A stretch of DNA of 64,000 bases, from positions 62,001-126,000 of the forward strand of contig CACZBD010000009.1 in assembly GCA_902779305.1 (NCBI GenBank), given 5' to 3'. Positions 24,334 through 33,452 of the stretch are shown piece by piece. A model generated the notes under the pieces. That model saw only the letters and a program-made list of their open reading frames with translations, was not told the origin of the DNA and did no database searches. This stretch comes from an uncultured Lachnospiraceae bacterium. Lineage in GTDB: Bacteria; Bacillota; Clostridia; Lachnospirales; Lachnospiraceae. Made by a program: the position numbers and the translations under genes. Numbering within the stretch: position 1 is the first letter of the stretch; every line of letters starts with the position of its first letter.

Positions 24334-24963
24334 ATGAAAAAGGAAACAGAATTAAGCAGAACAGATGTGATCAGAACCAGAAAGAAACGCTTTCTGACGG
24401 CTGCCGTTGCGCTGGTCTTAGCGCTGATCCCGACAGTATCGGCATTTGCGGAAGCAGGATCCCCGGAAATCCCGGAAGAAGTCATCACGATCCCGTTTGA
24501 CGCAACGATCGTGCGCTCTACAGCAGGCGGATCCGTTGCAGCCCCCGCAGGCAATTCCGCGGGAGAAAGTGATTCCGTTGTCGTCATCAATCCGGACGCG
24601 ATCGGCGCTTCCTATTATGACAAAGCCGGAAACATCGTGCAAAACGCAAAGCTCGGAAGACAGAAGCAGGGTCCCGGCGCTTCCGCTATGTTCAGCGCCT
24701 CCACACCGAAGGGCTGGAAGGAAGCTTTTCCCTTCTCGATGACGGTCGACGGTGTCAATGACTCTTCCTTAAAGGACGGCATTCTTAAGATCTACATTCC
24801 CGGAACCGTACAGAAAGCAGGAAGAGTTTACGCAGTGCTCGGTCTTGACAAAAACGGAAAGATCCACCTGTATCAGGATACGGATGCAAGGGAAAATGTA
24901 TTCTCGGCAAACCTTGATCTGGAAGGATACGCGTTCGATCTTATCTTCTTTGATGCGAAGTAG
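24334..24963 (+). CDS. Secreted protein, unknown function
   Basis: A 209-residue exported protein. Signal peptide: basic N-terminus to KKRF, hydrophobic core LTAAVALVLALIPTV and a likely cleavage after AFA near residue 39. The mature part starts with an Ala/Gly/Ser-rich stretch (about 60-85), then a beta-rich region including AVLGLDKNGKIHLYQDTD. No anchor, sortase motif or catalytic motif. Strong AAGGAG site before ATG. Its last 23 nt overlap the convergent glycosyltransferase gene. Confidence 0.8.
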   Translation: MKKETELSRTDVIRTRKKRFLTAAVALVLALIPTVSAFAEAGSPEIPEEVITIPFDATIVRSTAGGSVAAPAGNSAGESDSVVVINPDAIGASYYDKAGNIVQNAKLGRQKQGPGASAMFSASTPKGWKEAFPFSMTVDGVNDSSLKDGILKIYIPGTVQKAGRVYAVLGLDKNGKIHLYQDTDARENVFSANLDLEGYAFDLIFFDAK

Positions 24964-25654
24964 TTTTGAAAATATAGGCAAGATGGCGGAAGCCGTCACG
25001 CAGGGTGCGCAGTTTTGAACTTCTGAGCCCCTTGCATGTTCCAAGCGTTACGGGCATCTGTCCGATCTTTAAGCCGCATCTTGCCCCTTCGGCGATCATC
25101 TCGGTTGCAAACTCCATACCATCGGTATGGAGTTTTATTTTGTCCGCCGCTTCCCTTGTCAGGCCGCGCAGTCCGCAGTGAAAATCCCTGACATCGGTAT
25201 GGAACCGGCATCTTCCCAAAAAGGACAGAACCTTCACGCCAACCCGGTGCGAAAAAGGCATCGCGCCCTTTTCGATGCGCCCGGCAAAGCGGTCGGGAAT
25301 GACCATATCATAGCCACCGGAAAGCATCGCGCAGATTTCGTACGCTTCCATAAAATCATAGGTCGTATCGCAGTCTCCGATCACGATCAGATCTCCCGCT
25401 GCTTCCGACATCCCTTTTCGGATGGCGCTGCCGTACCCCGGACGTTCTTCGGAAACGACCCGCGCCCCGTGTTCCGAAGCCCTTTTTGCGGAAGCATCCG
25501 TCGAGCCGTTATCGACAACGATCACTTCCCCGTCAAGGCCGTGCTCCGCAAGCATCCGCATCGCTTCGTCAACGCAGATCCCGACCGTGTTCTCCTCATT
25601 CTTACACGGCATGATGATCGAAATCTTTTGTTCACCGTCAACCGTTCTTTTCAT
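24941..25654 (-). CDS. Family 2 glycosyltransferase (polyprenol-phosphate type)
   Basis: GT-A fold transferase of about 237 residues resembling dolichol/undecaprenol-phosphate glycosyltransferases. Motifs: SIIMPCKNEENTV (nucleotide-sugar site), VVDNGSTD, IGDCDTTYDF (metal-binding Asp region) and FHCGLRGLTREA. It has no C-terminal membrane helices. The start is ATG 25654 with GGAGGG upstream. It overlaps the end of the 12-TM-like gene and is probably its partner: the transferase makes a lipid-linked sugar, which the membrane protein uses (inference). Confidence 0.88.
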   Translation of the reverse strand: MKRTVDGEQKISIIMPCKNEENTVGICVDEAMRMLAEHGLDGEVIVVDNGSTDASAKRASEHGARVVSEERPGYGSAIRKGMSEAAGDLIVIGDCDTTYDFMEAYEICAMLSGGYDMVIPDRFAGRIEKGAMPFSHRVGVKVLSFLGRCRFHTDVRDFHCGLRGLTREAADKIKLHTDGMEFATEMIAEGARCGLKIGQMPVTLGTCKGLRSSKLRTLRDGFRHLAYIFKTTSHQRR

Positions 25655-26921
25655 GTTTCCCTCCAAAAATCAGTTCGCCGATGAGCAGCGCAGCAGCAAA
25701 AACCGTCGAAGAAAGCGCGCGGTACGTAAAGAAGAAGTGCAGATAGGAATGATTGTGAAGCAGCAAAAAACGGATGAGCGGAATGCACCCTGTAGCAGCA
25801 TAAATAAAGATCACCCTCACCTCAGGATCCTTTTTAAAATAAACAAAGGCCGGATAAGCCGCCACGATCAGGATCAGCACAAAGCCGATGATCCCGATGA
25901 CACCGTATCCGAGCGGAAACAGACAGCCGAAATTCTTGGTCAGGGCGCCGGTCAGATACCGGAATGTCCCGATCCCGAGATCCTCTCCGATCCGCTGCGC
26001 AATGTGTCCCGATACATAGGGCATGACATTTTCACGCAAAATGACAGCGGCAACCAGCCATTTTGACACCCAGGTCAGCGCATAGCCGGCAAGCCAGGCG
26101 GCTGCCCCCTTTACCGCAAGTCCCACCAGACGGTCCGCGCCATGTTCCTTCTTTTGTAAGTACAGTATGATCAGCAGCGGGATCACAAGCGTTACGGTCT
26201 CTGCCGTTAAGAAATCAAAGAAATTCGTGACCATGCCGACAAGCATCAAAAAAGTCGTGAGTTTTTCCGGGTTCTGTTTTCTGCCAAGTTTGAAAGCGGT
26301 CAGGGAAGCGATCGACATGATCAGAAAGACCCATGTATATTCGAGGCAAAACGGAACAAACCAGATGCGCACCAGAAGCATCGAGACCGCCATGCCGATG
26401 GACAGCAGGTAATCTTTTGCCTTCAGGGATACTATGATGAACCAAAGCAGCAGCGCAAAAAGGAGCACTGCATTTAAGAGATAGATCTGCCGGATCGTAA
26501 AGATGCAAAGAAGCGGTCTTAACAGAACCGCGGAGCCGTGCCAGTAGCGCAGATACTGCCTGTTCGGCGCCATATCATTAGTGACGGCTTCCAGAAGGTT
26601 TTCGGTCTCCTCCCGGTCGCTTTGAAAATAATAGGAGGAGCGCATCACGGACTGAAACGGTTCCCTGCTGTCATAAGAATAGATGATGTTGAAAAGGATC
26701 GCATCCGCATAGCGGTCAAGACAGCTCCCCTTTATCCCTTCCACGGCATAAGGAAACGGATCATCGCTGCACAGAAACTCTGCGCTTTCTCTGACATTTT
26801 CCCTGATCTGCGCTTTCGGGATCATGGAAACTGCGGCGAGCATTCCCGTCATGGCAGCGATCGCCGCGATAAATATGAGACTTTTGATTACAATCTGTCG
26901 AAATATCTTCATTTTGGGCAT
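25638..26921 (-). CDS. Multi-pass membrane protein, partner of GT2
   Basis: About 427 residues with roughly ten hydrophobic segments and one extracytoplasmic loop after the first helix (residues about 35-140, including the aspartate-rich CSDDPFPYAVEG and GSCLDRYADAI). This layout resembles GT-C lipid-linked sugar transferases but no family is certain. ATG 26921 is the first reasonable start: an in-frame GTG at 26939 is inside the guaA terminator stem. The site before 26921 is GGGG, itself part of the terminator hairpin. Overlaps the GT2 start by 17 nt. Confidence 0.75.
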   Translation of the reverse strand: MPKMKIFRQIVIKSLIFIAAIAAMTGMLAAVSMIPKAQIRENVRESAEFLCSDDPFPYAVEGIKGSCLDRYADAILFNIIYSYDSREPFQSVMRSSYYFQSDREETENLLEAVTNDMAPNRQYLRYWHGSAVLLRPLLCIFTIRQIYLLNAVLLFALLLWFIIVSLKAKDYLLSIGMAVSMLLVRIWFVPFCLEYTWVFLIMSIASLTAFKLGRKQNPEKLTTFLMLVGMVTNFFDFLTAETVTLVIPLLIILYLQKKEHGADRLVGLAVKGAAAWLAGYALTWVSKWLVAAVILRENVMPYVSGHIAQRIGEDLGIGTFRYLTGALTKNFGCLFPLGYGVIGIIGFVLILIVAAYPAFVYFKKDPEVRVIFIYAATGCIPLIRFLLLHNHSYLHFFFTYRALSSTVFAAALLIGELIFGGKHEKNG

Positions 26922-26957
26922 AAAAACCCCGAAACCCACATCTGACGGGTTTCGGGG
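26922..26957 (-). terminator. Strong terminator after guaA
   Basis: An 11-bp perfect stem (CCCCGAAACCC with GGGTTTCGGGG), 9-nt loop, then five T on the minus strand. It lies 10 nt after the guaA stop and runs right up to the start codon of the next gene. Confidence 0.9.
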
Positions 26958-26967
26958 TGGTCTTTCT

Positions 26968-27948
26968 TTATTCGTATTCGATCGTAGCCTTCGGTTTCGG
27001 GCTCAGATCATAAAGGACTCTGTTCACATGCGGCACTTCCGTGATGATCCGCTGCACAATATGGTTCAGCAGCGTATAGGGGATCTCTTCGATCGTAGCC
27101 GAAGTCGCATCCACGGAATTGACGGCTCTGATGATCACCATCCAGTCGTCGAGACGCTTGCCGTCCTGAATGCCGGTCGAAGTGAACGGCGGCACAACGG
27201 TAAAGTACTGCCAGACCTTTCCTTCCAGTCCGTTCTTTGCAAATTCCTCGCGTAAGATCGCATCGGATTCGCGGACCGCTTCAAGTCTGTCCCTTGTGAT
27301 CGCGCCGACGCATCTGACGCCGAGACCCGGTCCCGGAAACGGCTGGCGGTAAACCATATTATCGGGAAGTCCGAGCGCTTTGCCGACCATGCGGACTTCA
27401 TCTTTATACAGGAATTTCACCGGTTCCACGAGTTCAAATTTCATCTCTTCCGGCAGGCCGCCCACGTTATGATGCGCCTTCACGCCGTCCGATTCGAGAA
27501 TATCCGGATAGATCGTCCCCTGTGCTAAGAATTCGATCCCTTCCTGTTTTGCGGCTTCTTCGGCAAACACTTCGATGAACTCTGCGCCGATGATCTTACG
27601 CTTTTTCTCGGGATCAGAGACGCCTGCGAGCTTGTCAAGAAAACGGTCGGTCGCATCCACATAGACCAGATTTGCATCCATCTGGTTTCTGAACACTTCG
27701 ATGACCTGTTCGCTTTCGCCTTTTCTGAGTAATCCGTGGTTGACATGCACACAGACGAGGTTTTTACCGATCGCCTTGATCAGAAGCGCTGCCACAACCG
27801 AGGAATCCACCCCGCCGGACAGTGCTAAGAGCACTTTCTTCGTGCCGATCTGTTCTCTCAGCTCTTTCAGCTGTTCTTCAATAAATGCATTTGCAAGTGT
27901 TTCGTTTGTGATCCTCTCCATGGAATCCGGTCTTCTGTTCTCTGCCAT
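26968..27948 (-). CDS. guaA: GMP synthase, ATP-pyrophosphatase subunit only
   Basis: Converts XMP to GMP using ATP. 326 residues: the P-loop LSGGVDSSV (44-51) opens an ATP-pyrophosphatase domain, followed by the C-terminal dimerisation domain (PFPGPGLGVRCVG, and KPKATIEYE at the end). The N-terminal glutamine amidotransferase domain of standard bacterial GuaA (about 200 residues) is missing, so ammonia must come from a separate subunit or from free NH4+. ATG 27948 has GAGG upstream and lies after its promoter. No separate amidotransferase is encoded in the window. Confidence 0.93.
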   Translation of the reverse strand: MAENRRPDSMERITNETLANAFIEEQLKELREQIGTKKVLLALSGGVDSSVVAALLIKAIGKNLVCVHVNHGLLRKGESEQVIEVFRNQMDANLVYVDATDRFLDKLAGVSDPEKKRKIIGAEFIEVFAEEAAKQEGIEFLAQGTIYPDILESDGVKAHHNVGGLPEEMKFELVEPVKFLYKDEVRMVGKALGLPDNMVYRQPFPGPGLGVRCVGAITRDRLEAVRESDAILREEFAKNGLEGKVWQYFTVVPPFTSTGIQDGKRLDDWMVIIRAVNSVDATSATIEEIPYTLLNHIVQRIITEVPHVNRVLYDLSPKPKATIEYE

Positions 27949-27987
27949 AATATCCTCTTTCCGTAGCCGATTTTTTACTACGTTTCC

Positions 27988-28016
27988 ATTTTGATAGCAG
28001 GGAACTTCTTTGTCAA
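27988..28016 (-). promoter_or_regulatory. Promoter for guaA
   Basis: Minus strand: -35 TTGACA (28011-28016), 17-nt spacer, -10 CAAAAT (27988-27993). It confirms that guaA starts at 27948, not farther upstream. Confidence 0.6.
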
Positions 28017-28030
28017 TGCCTTTTTCCATG

Positions 28031-29314
28031 TCAGACAAAACGTCTTACGGTAATGATCGTTCTGTAATAAGCGCTGCTGTACTTAATGCCCGTCGCAGAT
28101 GTGGAAGCATGCACGATCGTGCCGTTTCCGATGTAGATCCCGACATGTCCGCCGTAATAGAGCACATCCCCGGGCTGCATCTCGGACACGCTGACTTCAC
28201 GGCCCGCAACCGACTGCGCGTAGGAACTTCTGGGCAAAGAGATCCCGAAGTGCGCATAGACGGCACCCGTAAACCCGGAGCAGTCACAGCCGTTTGTTAA
28301 GGATGTGCCGCCGGCAACATAAGGGTTCCCGACGAACTGGCATGCATAGTTGGCGATCTCCTGGCCTTTCGAAGAGTCTCCCGGCGAAGAAGAAACCGCC
28401 GGTTTTTCCTCTTTTTCCTTCTCAACCTCTTCCACAACGACGCCGTCCTCTTCCTCACCATCGTCATCGTCGCCGTCGTCTCTTTCGGAGGCTTCCTCAT
28501 TCTTTCTTCTGCGCTCTTCTTCCATCTTGCGCAGTTTTTCTTCCTGTTCCGCCTTGCGTCTGGCCTCTTCTTCGGCTTTCTTTCTTGCAGCCTCTTCGGC
28601 TTCGAGCTGTTTGATCGTGGCCGCCTGTTCCTTGATCTGGCTCTGGTATTCTTTCGCCTTGTTCTTCGCTGCGCTTAACTGGGAATCAAAATCTTCCACC
28701 GTGCGGCGTTTCTCATCGAGCAGTTCCTGCAGCTGCGCGGACTGTTCCTCCAGATCCGCCTCGACTTCTTCGATCTCCGCTTTTTCCTCTTCCAGCGTAG
28801 TCTTCGCCTCAAAGACTTCCTGCTTGGTATACTGGTATTCCAGCAGAAGTCTGCGGTCGTAATCGTACAGTTTCTCCGTATAGTCCACTTTGTTCAGAAG
28901 ATCGGCCATGCTTTCCGACTGCAGAAACATCTGCGCATAGCTTTGGTCTCCCTTTTCATACATGAACTTGATCCGGCGTTTCATGGCCTCCCGCTGGCTT
29001 TCCTCTTTGGCCATCGCCGCCTCGTATTCTTCCTGCGCCTTCTGAATGGCAGCTTCTTTTTCCGCGATATCACTCTTTAAGATATCCACGGTCATTAACA
29101 TCACGACAAGCTGGCCGTCGATCTCTTCGATCTCGGCCTCTGTTTCTTCAATGCCCTCTTCCAGTTCGTCAATATCGGACTGTACCGAGGACAGTTTCTG
29201 TTCGGTTTCTTTCTTCTGCTGTTTGGCGTCCGATATGGTAGTTGCCATGACCTGCAGTGCAGGAGACAATCCTACAAGGAACGCCGTCAGAAAACAGACT
29301 ACCCTCTTATTCAT
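28031..29314 (-). CDS. NlpC/P60 peptidoglycan hydrolase with coiled coil
   Basis: Exported cell-wall endopeptidase of about 427 residues. From ATG 29314: signal peptide (RVVCFLTAFLVGLSPALQVMA), a long PcsB-like coiled coil (about 30-255), an acidic linker rich in Asp/Glu (about 265-300), and a C-terminal NlpC/P60 domain. Catalytic Cys is in GCDCSGFTGAVYAHFG and His in GGHVGIYIGNGTIVHAS. It cuts stem peptides; the coiled coil may control it through a division complex as for PcsB (family knowledge). RBS GGGAG. Own promoter at 29392. Confidence 0.92.
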   Translation of the reverse strand: MNKRVVCFLTAFLVGLSPALQVMATTISDAKQQKKETEQKLSSVQSDIDELEEGIEETEAEIEEIDGQLVVMLMTVDILKSDIAEKEAAIQKAQEEYEAAMAKEESQREAMKRRIKFMYEKGDQSYAQMFLQSESMADLLNKVDYTEKLYDYDRRLLLEYQYTKQEVFEAKTTLEEEKAEIEEVEADLEEQSAQLQELLDEKRRTVEDFDSQLSAAKNKAKEYQSQIKEQAATIKQLEAEEAARKKAEEEARRKAEQEEKLRKMEEERRRKNEEASERDDGDDDDGEEEDGVVVEEVEKEKEEKPAVSSSPGDSSKGQEIANYACQFVGNPYVAGGTSLTNGCDCSGFTGAVYAHFGISLPRSSYAQSVAGREVSVSEMQPGDVLYYGGHVGIYIGNGTIVHASTSATGIKYSSAYYRTIITVRRFV

Positions 29315-29357
29315 CTCATACTCCCGGGCTGTGCGGACAACCTGCGTCCGGTACAGC

Positions 29358-29391
29358 AAAAGCAGACCCACCCCTCTGTAGATCTGCTTTT
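29358..29391. other. Hairpin at 5' end of NlpC/P60 mRNA
   Basis: Inverted arms AAAAGCAGA and TCTGCTTTT around a 16-nt loop, lying at and just after the predicted transcription start. It may stabilise the mRNA or act in attenuation; no anti-terminator is evident. Confidence 0.45.
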
Positions 29392-29420
29392 ATTATAAAC
29401 AAACACATGCTATTTTTCAA
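29392..29420 (-). promoter_or_regulatory. Promoter for NlpC/P60 gene
   Basis: Minus strand: -35 TTGAAA (29415-29420), 17-nt spacer, -10 TATAAT (29392-29397), starting just after the asnS stop codon. Confidence 0.75.
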
Positions 29421-29427
29421 TGATTTT

Positions 29428-30819
29428 TTACAGATCGCAGTTGTTGACCGTTCTCGGGAACGGGATCACGTCACGGATGTTGCCCATGCCCGTCAGGTAC
29501 ATCACGCATCTTTCAAATCCGAGACCGAACCCGGCATGTCTTGCCGTGCCGTATTTTCTTAAATCCAGGTAAAAATCATAATCCTCTTTCTTCAGTCCCA
29601 GCTCTTTCATGCGTTTCAGCAGCGTCTCGTAATCGTCTTCCCTCTGCGATCCGCCGATGATCTCTCCGATCCCCGGAACCAGGCAGTCCATGGCTGCAAC
29701 GGTTTTACCGTCATCGTTCAGTTTCATGTAGAATGCCTTGATCTCCTTCGGATAATCCGTTACGAAGACCGGACGTTTGAATACCTGCTCGGTCAGATAA
29801 CGCTCATGCTCGGTCTGCAGATCGCAGCCCCAGGATACCTTGTAATCGAACTTGTCATTGTTCTTCTCAAGGATCTCAACCGCTTCCGTATAAGTCACGC
29901 GGGCAAAATCAGACTCCGCCACGTGTTTCAGCCTCTCTAAAAGCCCCTTGTCCACAAAGTTGTTGAAGAACTGCATCTCTTCCGACGCATTTTCAAGCAC
30001 ATAGTTGATGATGTATTTGATCATGCTCTCCGCTATGATCATGTCATCCTGCAGATCCGCAAATGCCATTTCCGGCTCGATCATCCAGAATTCCGCCGCA
30101 TGCCTTGTCGTGTTGGAATTCTCGGCGCGGAATGTCGGACCGAACGTATAGATGTTCTTAAACGCCATCGCAAACGTCTCGCCGTTTAACTGGCCGCTGA
30201 CCGTCAGATTGGTCTCTTTTCCGAAGAAGTCCTTACTGTAGTCCACGCTTCCGTCCTCAAGTCTCGGAAGATCGTTCGGATCGAGTGTCGTCACGCGGAA
30301 CATTTCCCCGGCGCCCTCACAGTCGCTTCCGGTGATCAGCGGGGTATGCACATAGACAAACCCTCTCTCCTGGAAAAACTGATGGATCGCATAGGCAATC
30401 AGCGAGCGGACGCGGAATACCGCCTGAAAAGTGTTGGTCCTGGGCCGTAAATGCGTGATCGTACGAAGGTATTCCATCGTATGTCTCTTTTTCTGCAAAG
30501 GATAATCCGGTGTGGACTCCCCTTCGATCACGACTTCGCTTGCCTGGATCTCAAACGGCTGCTTGGCCTCGGGTGTCGGCACCAGTTCGCCTTTCACGAT
30601 CAGCGCAGCCCCGACATTCAGTTTGCAGATCGCGGCAAAATTCTCCAGTTTGTCGGAAAAAACGATCTGCAGCGGCTCGAAGAACGTGCCGTCATTAAGC
30701 ACGATGAACCCGAAGGTTTTGGAATCCCTAAGGCTCCTTACCCAGCCGCCGACAGTCACTTCTTTGTTGAGATAGGTTTCTTTTTCGCGGTAAAGATCTT
30801 TGATCGGTGTCAGTTCCAT
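29428..30819 (-). CDS. asnS: Asparaginyl-tRNA synthetase
   Basis: Class IIb aminoacyl-tRNA synthetase charging tRNA-Asn, 463 residues, normal length. N-terminal OB-fold anticodon domain (about 17-105, [19 protein letters not shown]), then the catalytic core with motif 2 around [21 protein letters not shown] and motif 3 [15 protein letters not shown]. It starts 4 nt after the trigger-factor-like lipoprotein gene, so they are co-transcribed. No T-box leader is seen directly ahead of asnS. Confidence 0.97.
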   Translation of the reverse strand: MELTPIKDLYREKETYLNKEVTVGGWVRSLRDSKTFGFIVLNDGTFFEPLQIVFSDKLENFAAICKLNVGAALIVKGELVPTPEAKQPFEIQASEVVIEGESTPDYPLQKKRHTMEYLRTITHLRPRTNTFQAVFRVRSLIAYAIHQFFQERGFVYVHTPLITGSDCEGAGEMFRVTTLDPNDLPRLEDGSVDYSKDFFGKETNLTVSGQLNGETFAMAFKNIYTFGPTFRAENSNTTRHAAEFWMIEPEMAFADLQDDMIIAESMIKYIINYVLENASEEMQFFNNFVDKGLLERLKHVAESDFARVTYTEAVEILEKNNDKFDYKVSWGCDLQTEHERYLTEQVFKRPVFVTDYPKEIKAFYMKLNDDGKTVAAMDCLVPGIGEIIGGSQREDDYETLLKRMKELGLKKEDYDFYLDLRKYGTARHAGFGLGFERCVMYLTGMGNIRDVIPFPRTVNNCDL

Positions 30820-30823
30820 AATT

Positions 30824-31897
30824 TTAGTCCTCTGTTTCCTTTTGTTCCGTGATCACGGCGTTTTCCACCAGGAAAGCCGTCACTTTTTCGAGCAGCAGTT
30901 CATCCCGGATATCCTGTTTTGTAACCGTTTCGAACAGGTCCTTTTCCTTCTGGTAACCGTATTCGAGCATCTTGTCGTTGATCCTGTCCTGCAGTTCCTC
31001 ATCGGAAACCGTCAGGTTTTCCGTATCCGCGATCGCAAGAACCACCAGGCTCTGTTTTGCGATCTGATTTGCGGAGGAATCGATCGTGCTTAAGAAGGTC
31101 TGCTCATCCATGCGCAGGTAACTCTGCAGGTAATCCTCAAACGTCTTGCCGTAAGCCTCGGCGTTTGATTTTGCCGTACGGATCATCGCCTGTTTCTTTT
31201 CTTCCAGATATTCCGCAGGGATGTCCTGTTTCAGCGATGCATTGTCAACCGCTCTGCTTAACAGCTGCGTATGCAGCATGCTCTCGGAATATTCCTTTAA
31301 AGATGTCGTGGTCTGTTCCCGCAGATGGTTTTTGATCTCATCGACCGTGGCAAACTGTCCGCCCGTTTTTTCCTTCAGAAAATCCTCCGTCAGCTCCGGC
31401 AGGACCTTTTTGCTGATCGAATTGATCTTTACTTTAAATACCGCAGGTTTTCCCGCAAGATTCGGATTGTTTGTATATTCATCCGGAAAAGTCACATCTA
31501 CGTCAACCGTCTCCCCGGCCTTTTTGCCGACAAGTCCCTCTTCAAATCCCGGGATAAAGGTGCCGGAACCGATCTCAAGGTCAAATCCCTTGGCGGTCCC
31601 GCCTTCAAACGGCACGCCGTCGATGCTGCCTTCATAATCAATGTTTGCGACGTCTCCCATCTGCACGTCCTTACGGTCATTGACGGGCTCTGTCGTGGCA
31701 AAAGCGCTTAACATCCTGTCGACCTGCTTCTGCAGATCCTCATCGGAGATCTCCGTTGACATCTGTTCCACCTCAAGGCCCTTGTACTGCCCGAGTTCGA
31801 TATAATCAAGCGCGTTGATCTCCATCCTTTTGTCGCCGCAGCCCGCAAGAAGCAGGAACATGGCAGATACACATAAGGATATTGCCTGTTTTCTCAT
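30824..31897 (-). CDS. Trigger-factor-like lipoprotein with FKBP-type domain
   Basis: Exported peptidyl-prolyl isomerase/chaperone of 357 residues. Lipobox LLAGC ends an N-terminal signal. Next is an FKBP-type domain (about 75-170: [46 protein letters not shown]) and a helical C-terminal region like trigger factor (about 185-350). Unlike ribosomal trigger factor it has no ribosome-binding domain and should sit on the outer face of the membrane, helping fold exported proteins (inference). Upstream of asnS in one operon. Confidence 0.88.
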   Translation of the reverse strand: MRKQAISLCVSAMFLLLAGCGDKRMEINALDYIELGQYKGLEVEQMSTEISDEDLQKQVDRMLSAFATTEPVNDRKDVQMGDVANIDYEGSIDGVPFEGGTAKGFDLEIGSGTFIPGFEEGLVGKKAGETVDVDVTFPDEYTNNPNLAGKPAVFKVKINSISKKVLPELTEDFLKEKTGGQFATVDEIKNHLREQTTTSLKEYSESMLHTQLLSRAVDNASLKQDIPAEYLEEKKQAMIRTAKSNAEAYGKTFEDYLQSYLRMDEQTFLSTIDSSANQIAKQSLVVLAIADTENLTVSDEELQDRINDKMLEYGYQKEKDLFETVTKQDIRDELLLEKVTAFLVENAVITEQKETED

Positions 31898-31972
31898 GAA
31901 TGACTCCTTCTGCTGATCGAATCAACAGTACAAATACTACCACACCGCCATGGCAAATTCAAGAATCGCATC

Positions 31973-32002
31973 TTGCGAACAGGAATTCAACTATGATAGA
32001 AT
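31973..32002 (+). promoter_or_regulatory. Possible promoter for small membrane protein gene
   Basis: -35 TTGCGA (31973-31978), 18-nt spacer, -10 TAGAAT (31997-32002). Moderate match to the housekeeping consensus. Confidence 0.4.
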
Positions 32003-32048
32003 TGGTTTCGATAAATAAGCCTTGATTTTGGCGATCCGGAGGTTTTTC

Positions 32049-32534
32049 ATGTTACTGATATCGAATCTGACCATTGTATTACTGATCATTCTCGGCGTGC
32101 TCATCGCCGTTCTGGCCGTTCTGTACTTTCTCGGAAAAAGAATGCAGAAGAAGCAGGACGAACAGCAGGCGCAGATCGAAGCAGCCAAACAGACTGTTTC
32201 CATGCTGATCATCGATAAGAAGAAGATGAAGATCAAAGATTCCGGACTGCCGGCCATGGTCCTTGAGCAGACCCCGAAATACCTGCGCTGGTCCAAGGTC
32301 CCCATCGTCAAAGCCAAAGTCGGTCCGCAGGTGCTTTCCCTGATGTGCGACGACAAGATCTTTGACGATATCCCGGTCAAAAAAGAAGTCAAGGCAACCG
32401 TCAGCGGCATCTATATCACCGGCGTCAAAGGACTGCACGGCAAGCCGCTCGTTACGGAGAAGAAGAAAAAAGGCAAATTCCGTGCGGTGATCGAGCGCGC
32501 ACAGGAAAAACTCGGCGCAAAGCCGCTCAAATGA
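32049..32534 (+). CDS. Single-pass membrane protein with basic soluble domain
   Basis: A 161-residue protein. One N-terminal membrane helix (about 5-30), then a Lys/Gln-rich linker and a basic beta-rich domain (about 50-145) with SGLPAMVLEQTPKYLRWSKV and ATVSGIYITGVKGLHGK. CGGAGG lies 6 nt before ATG 32049; the TTG at 32022 is unlikely. Two nt separate its stop from the convergent galU stop. Function unknown. Confidence 0.75.
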   Translation: MLLISNLTIVLLIILGVLIAVLAVLYFLGKRMQKKQDEQQAQIEAAKQTVSMLIIDKKKMKIKDSGLPAMVLEQTPKYLRWSKVPIVKAKVGPQVLSLMCDDKIFDDIPVKKEVKATVSGIYITGVKGLHGKPLVTEKKKKGKFRAVIERAQEKLGAKPLK

Positions 32535-32536
32535 TC

Positions 32537-33427
32537 CTATTCGTAATCCAGCATCTGATCCATATGATCATGCAGTTTTTCGATGTAGTCCCGCATTTCA
32601 TCCCGAGTTTCCGGGTTTCTTAAGGAAAATTCCAGATTGGCCTGCAGGAAGCCGCATTTCGTTCCGACATCATACCGGTGTCCCTTGAATGCATAGGCAT
32701 ACATAGCCTCTTCCTGCGCCAGGCGCTTTAAGGCGTCGGTCAGCTGGATCTCACCGCCCGTTCCCGCATCCTGTGTTTCCAGAAACGAAAAGATCGAAGG
32801 CGTGATGATATATCTGCCGAGGATCGCGATATTGCTTGGCGCATCCTCCACTTTCGGTTTTTCCACCAGATCATGGACTTTATAAACCCGGTCCTCGATA
32901 TTTTTGCAGTCAACGATCCCGTATTTATTGACAACTTCGTGTGCAACTTCCTGCACGCCAAGAACGGAAGTCCTGTATTCCGCAAACACATCCAGCATCT
33001 GCTGCAGGCAGGGCTTTTTGGAAACGACCACGTCATCACCCAAAAGCACGGCAAACGGTTCGTTCCCGACAAAATGTCTGGCGGTTAAGATCGCATGTCC
33101 CAGGCCTCTCGGTTCCTTCTGGCGGATGTAATGGATATTGGCCATATCGGAAATATCCCGGACCATGGCCAGCATTTCCTGCTTATTTCCCTTTTCCAGC
33201 TCAAGTTCGAGTTCGATGGATTTATCAAAATGATCCTCAATGGAGCGCTTGTTCCGCCCGGTCACGATGATGATGTCCTCGATGCCGGATGCGACCGCTT
33301 CTTCAATGATATACTGGATCGTCGGCTTATCCACGATCGGCAGCATTTCCTTGGGCTGTGCTTTTGTTGCCGGTAAAAATCTTGTTCCGAGTCCCGCGGC
33401 GGGAATGATCGCTTTTCTGACTTTCAT
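32537..33427 (-). CDS. galU: UTP-glucose-1-phosphate uridylyltransferase
   Basis: Makes UDP-glucose from UTP and glucose-1-phosphate for cell-surface polymers. 296 residues, normal. Motifs: KAIIPAAGLGTRFLPATKAQ (nucleotide loop), MLPIVDKPTIQYI, LGDDVV (metal Asp), and LVEKPKVEDAPS. Last gene of the operon ispE-gntR-DUF1934-galU. Cytoplasmic. Confidence 0.97.
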   Translation of the reverse strand: MKVRKAIIPAAGLGTRFLPATKAQPKEMLPIVDKPTIQYIIEEAVASGIEDIIIVTGRNKRSIEDHFDKSIELELELEKGNKQEMLAMVRDISDMANIHYIRQKEPRGLGHAILTARHFVGNEPFAVLLGDDVVVSKKPCLQQMLDVFAEYRTSVLGVQEVAHEVVNKYGIVDCKNIEDRVYKVHDLVEKPKVEDAPSNIAILGRYIITPSIFSFLETQDAGTGGEIQLTDALKRLAQEEAMYAYAFKGHRYDVGTKCGFLQANLEFSLRNPETRDEMRDYIEKLHDHMDQMLDYE

Positions 33428-33452
33428 ATTGTTCTCTCCTTCAGATCTTCCG

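Noticed and set aside
26922-26939. GTG start for the membrane protein at 26939
   Set aside because: It lies inside the terminator stem of guaA with no ribosome site.
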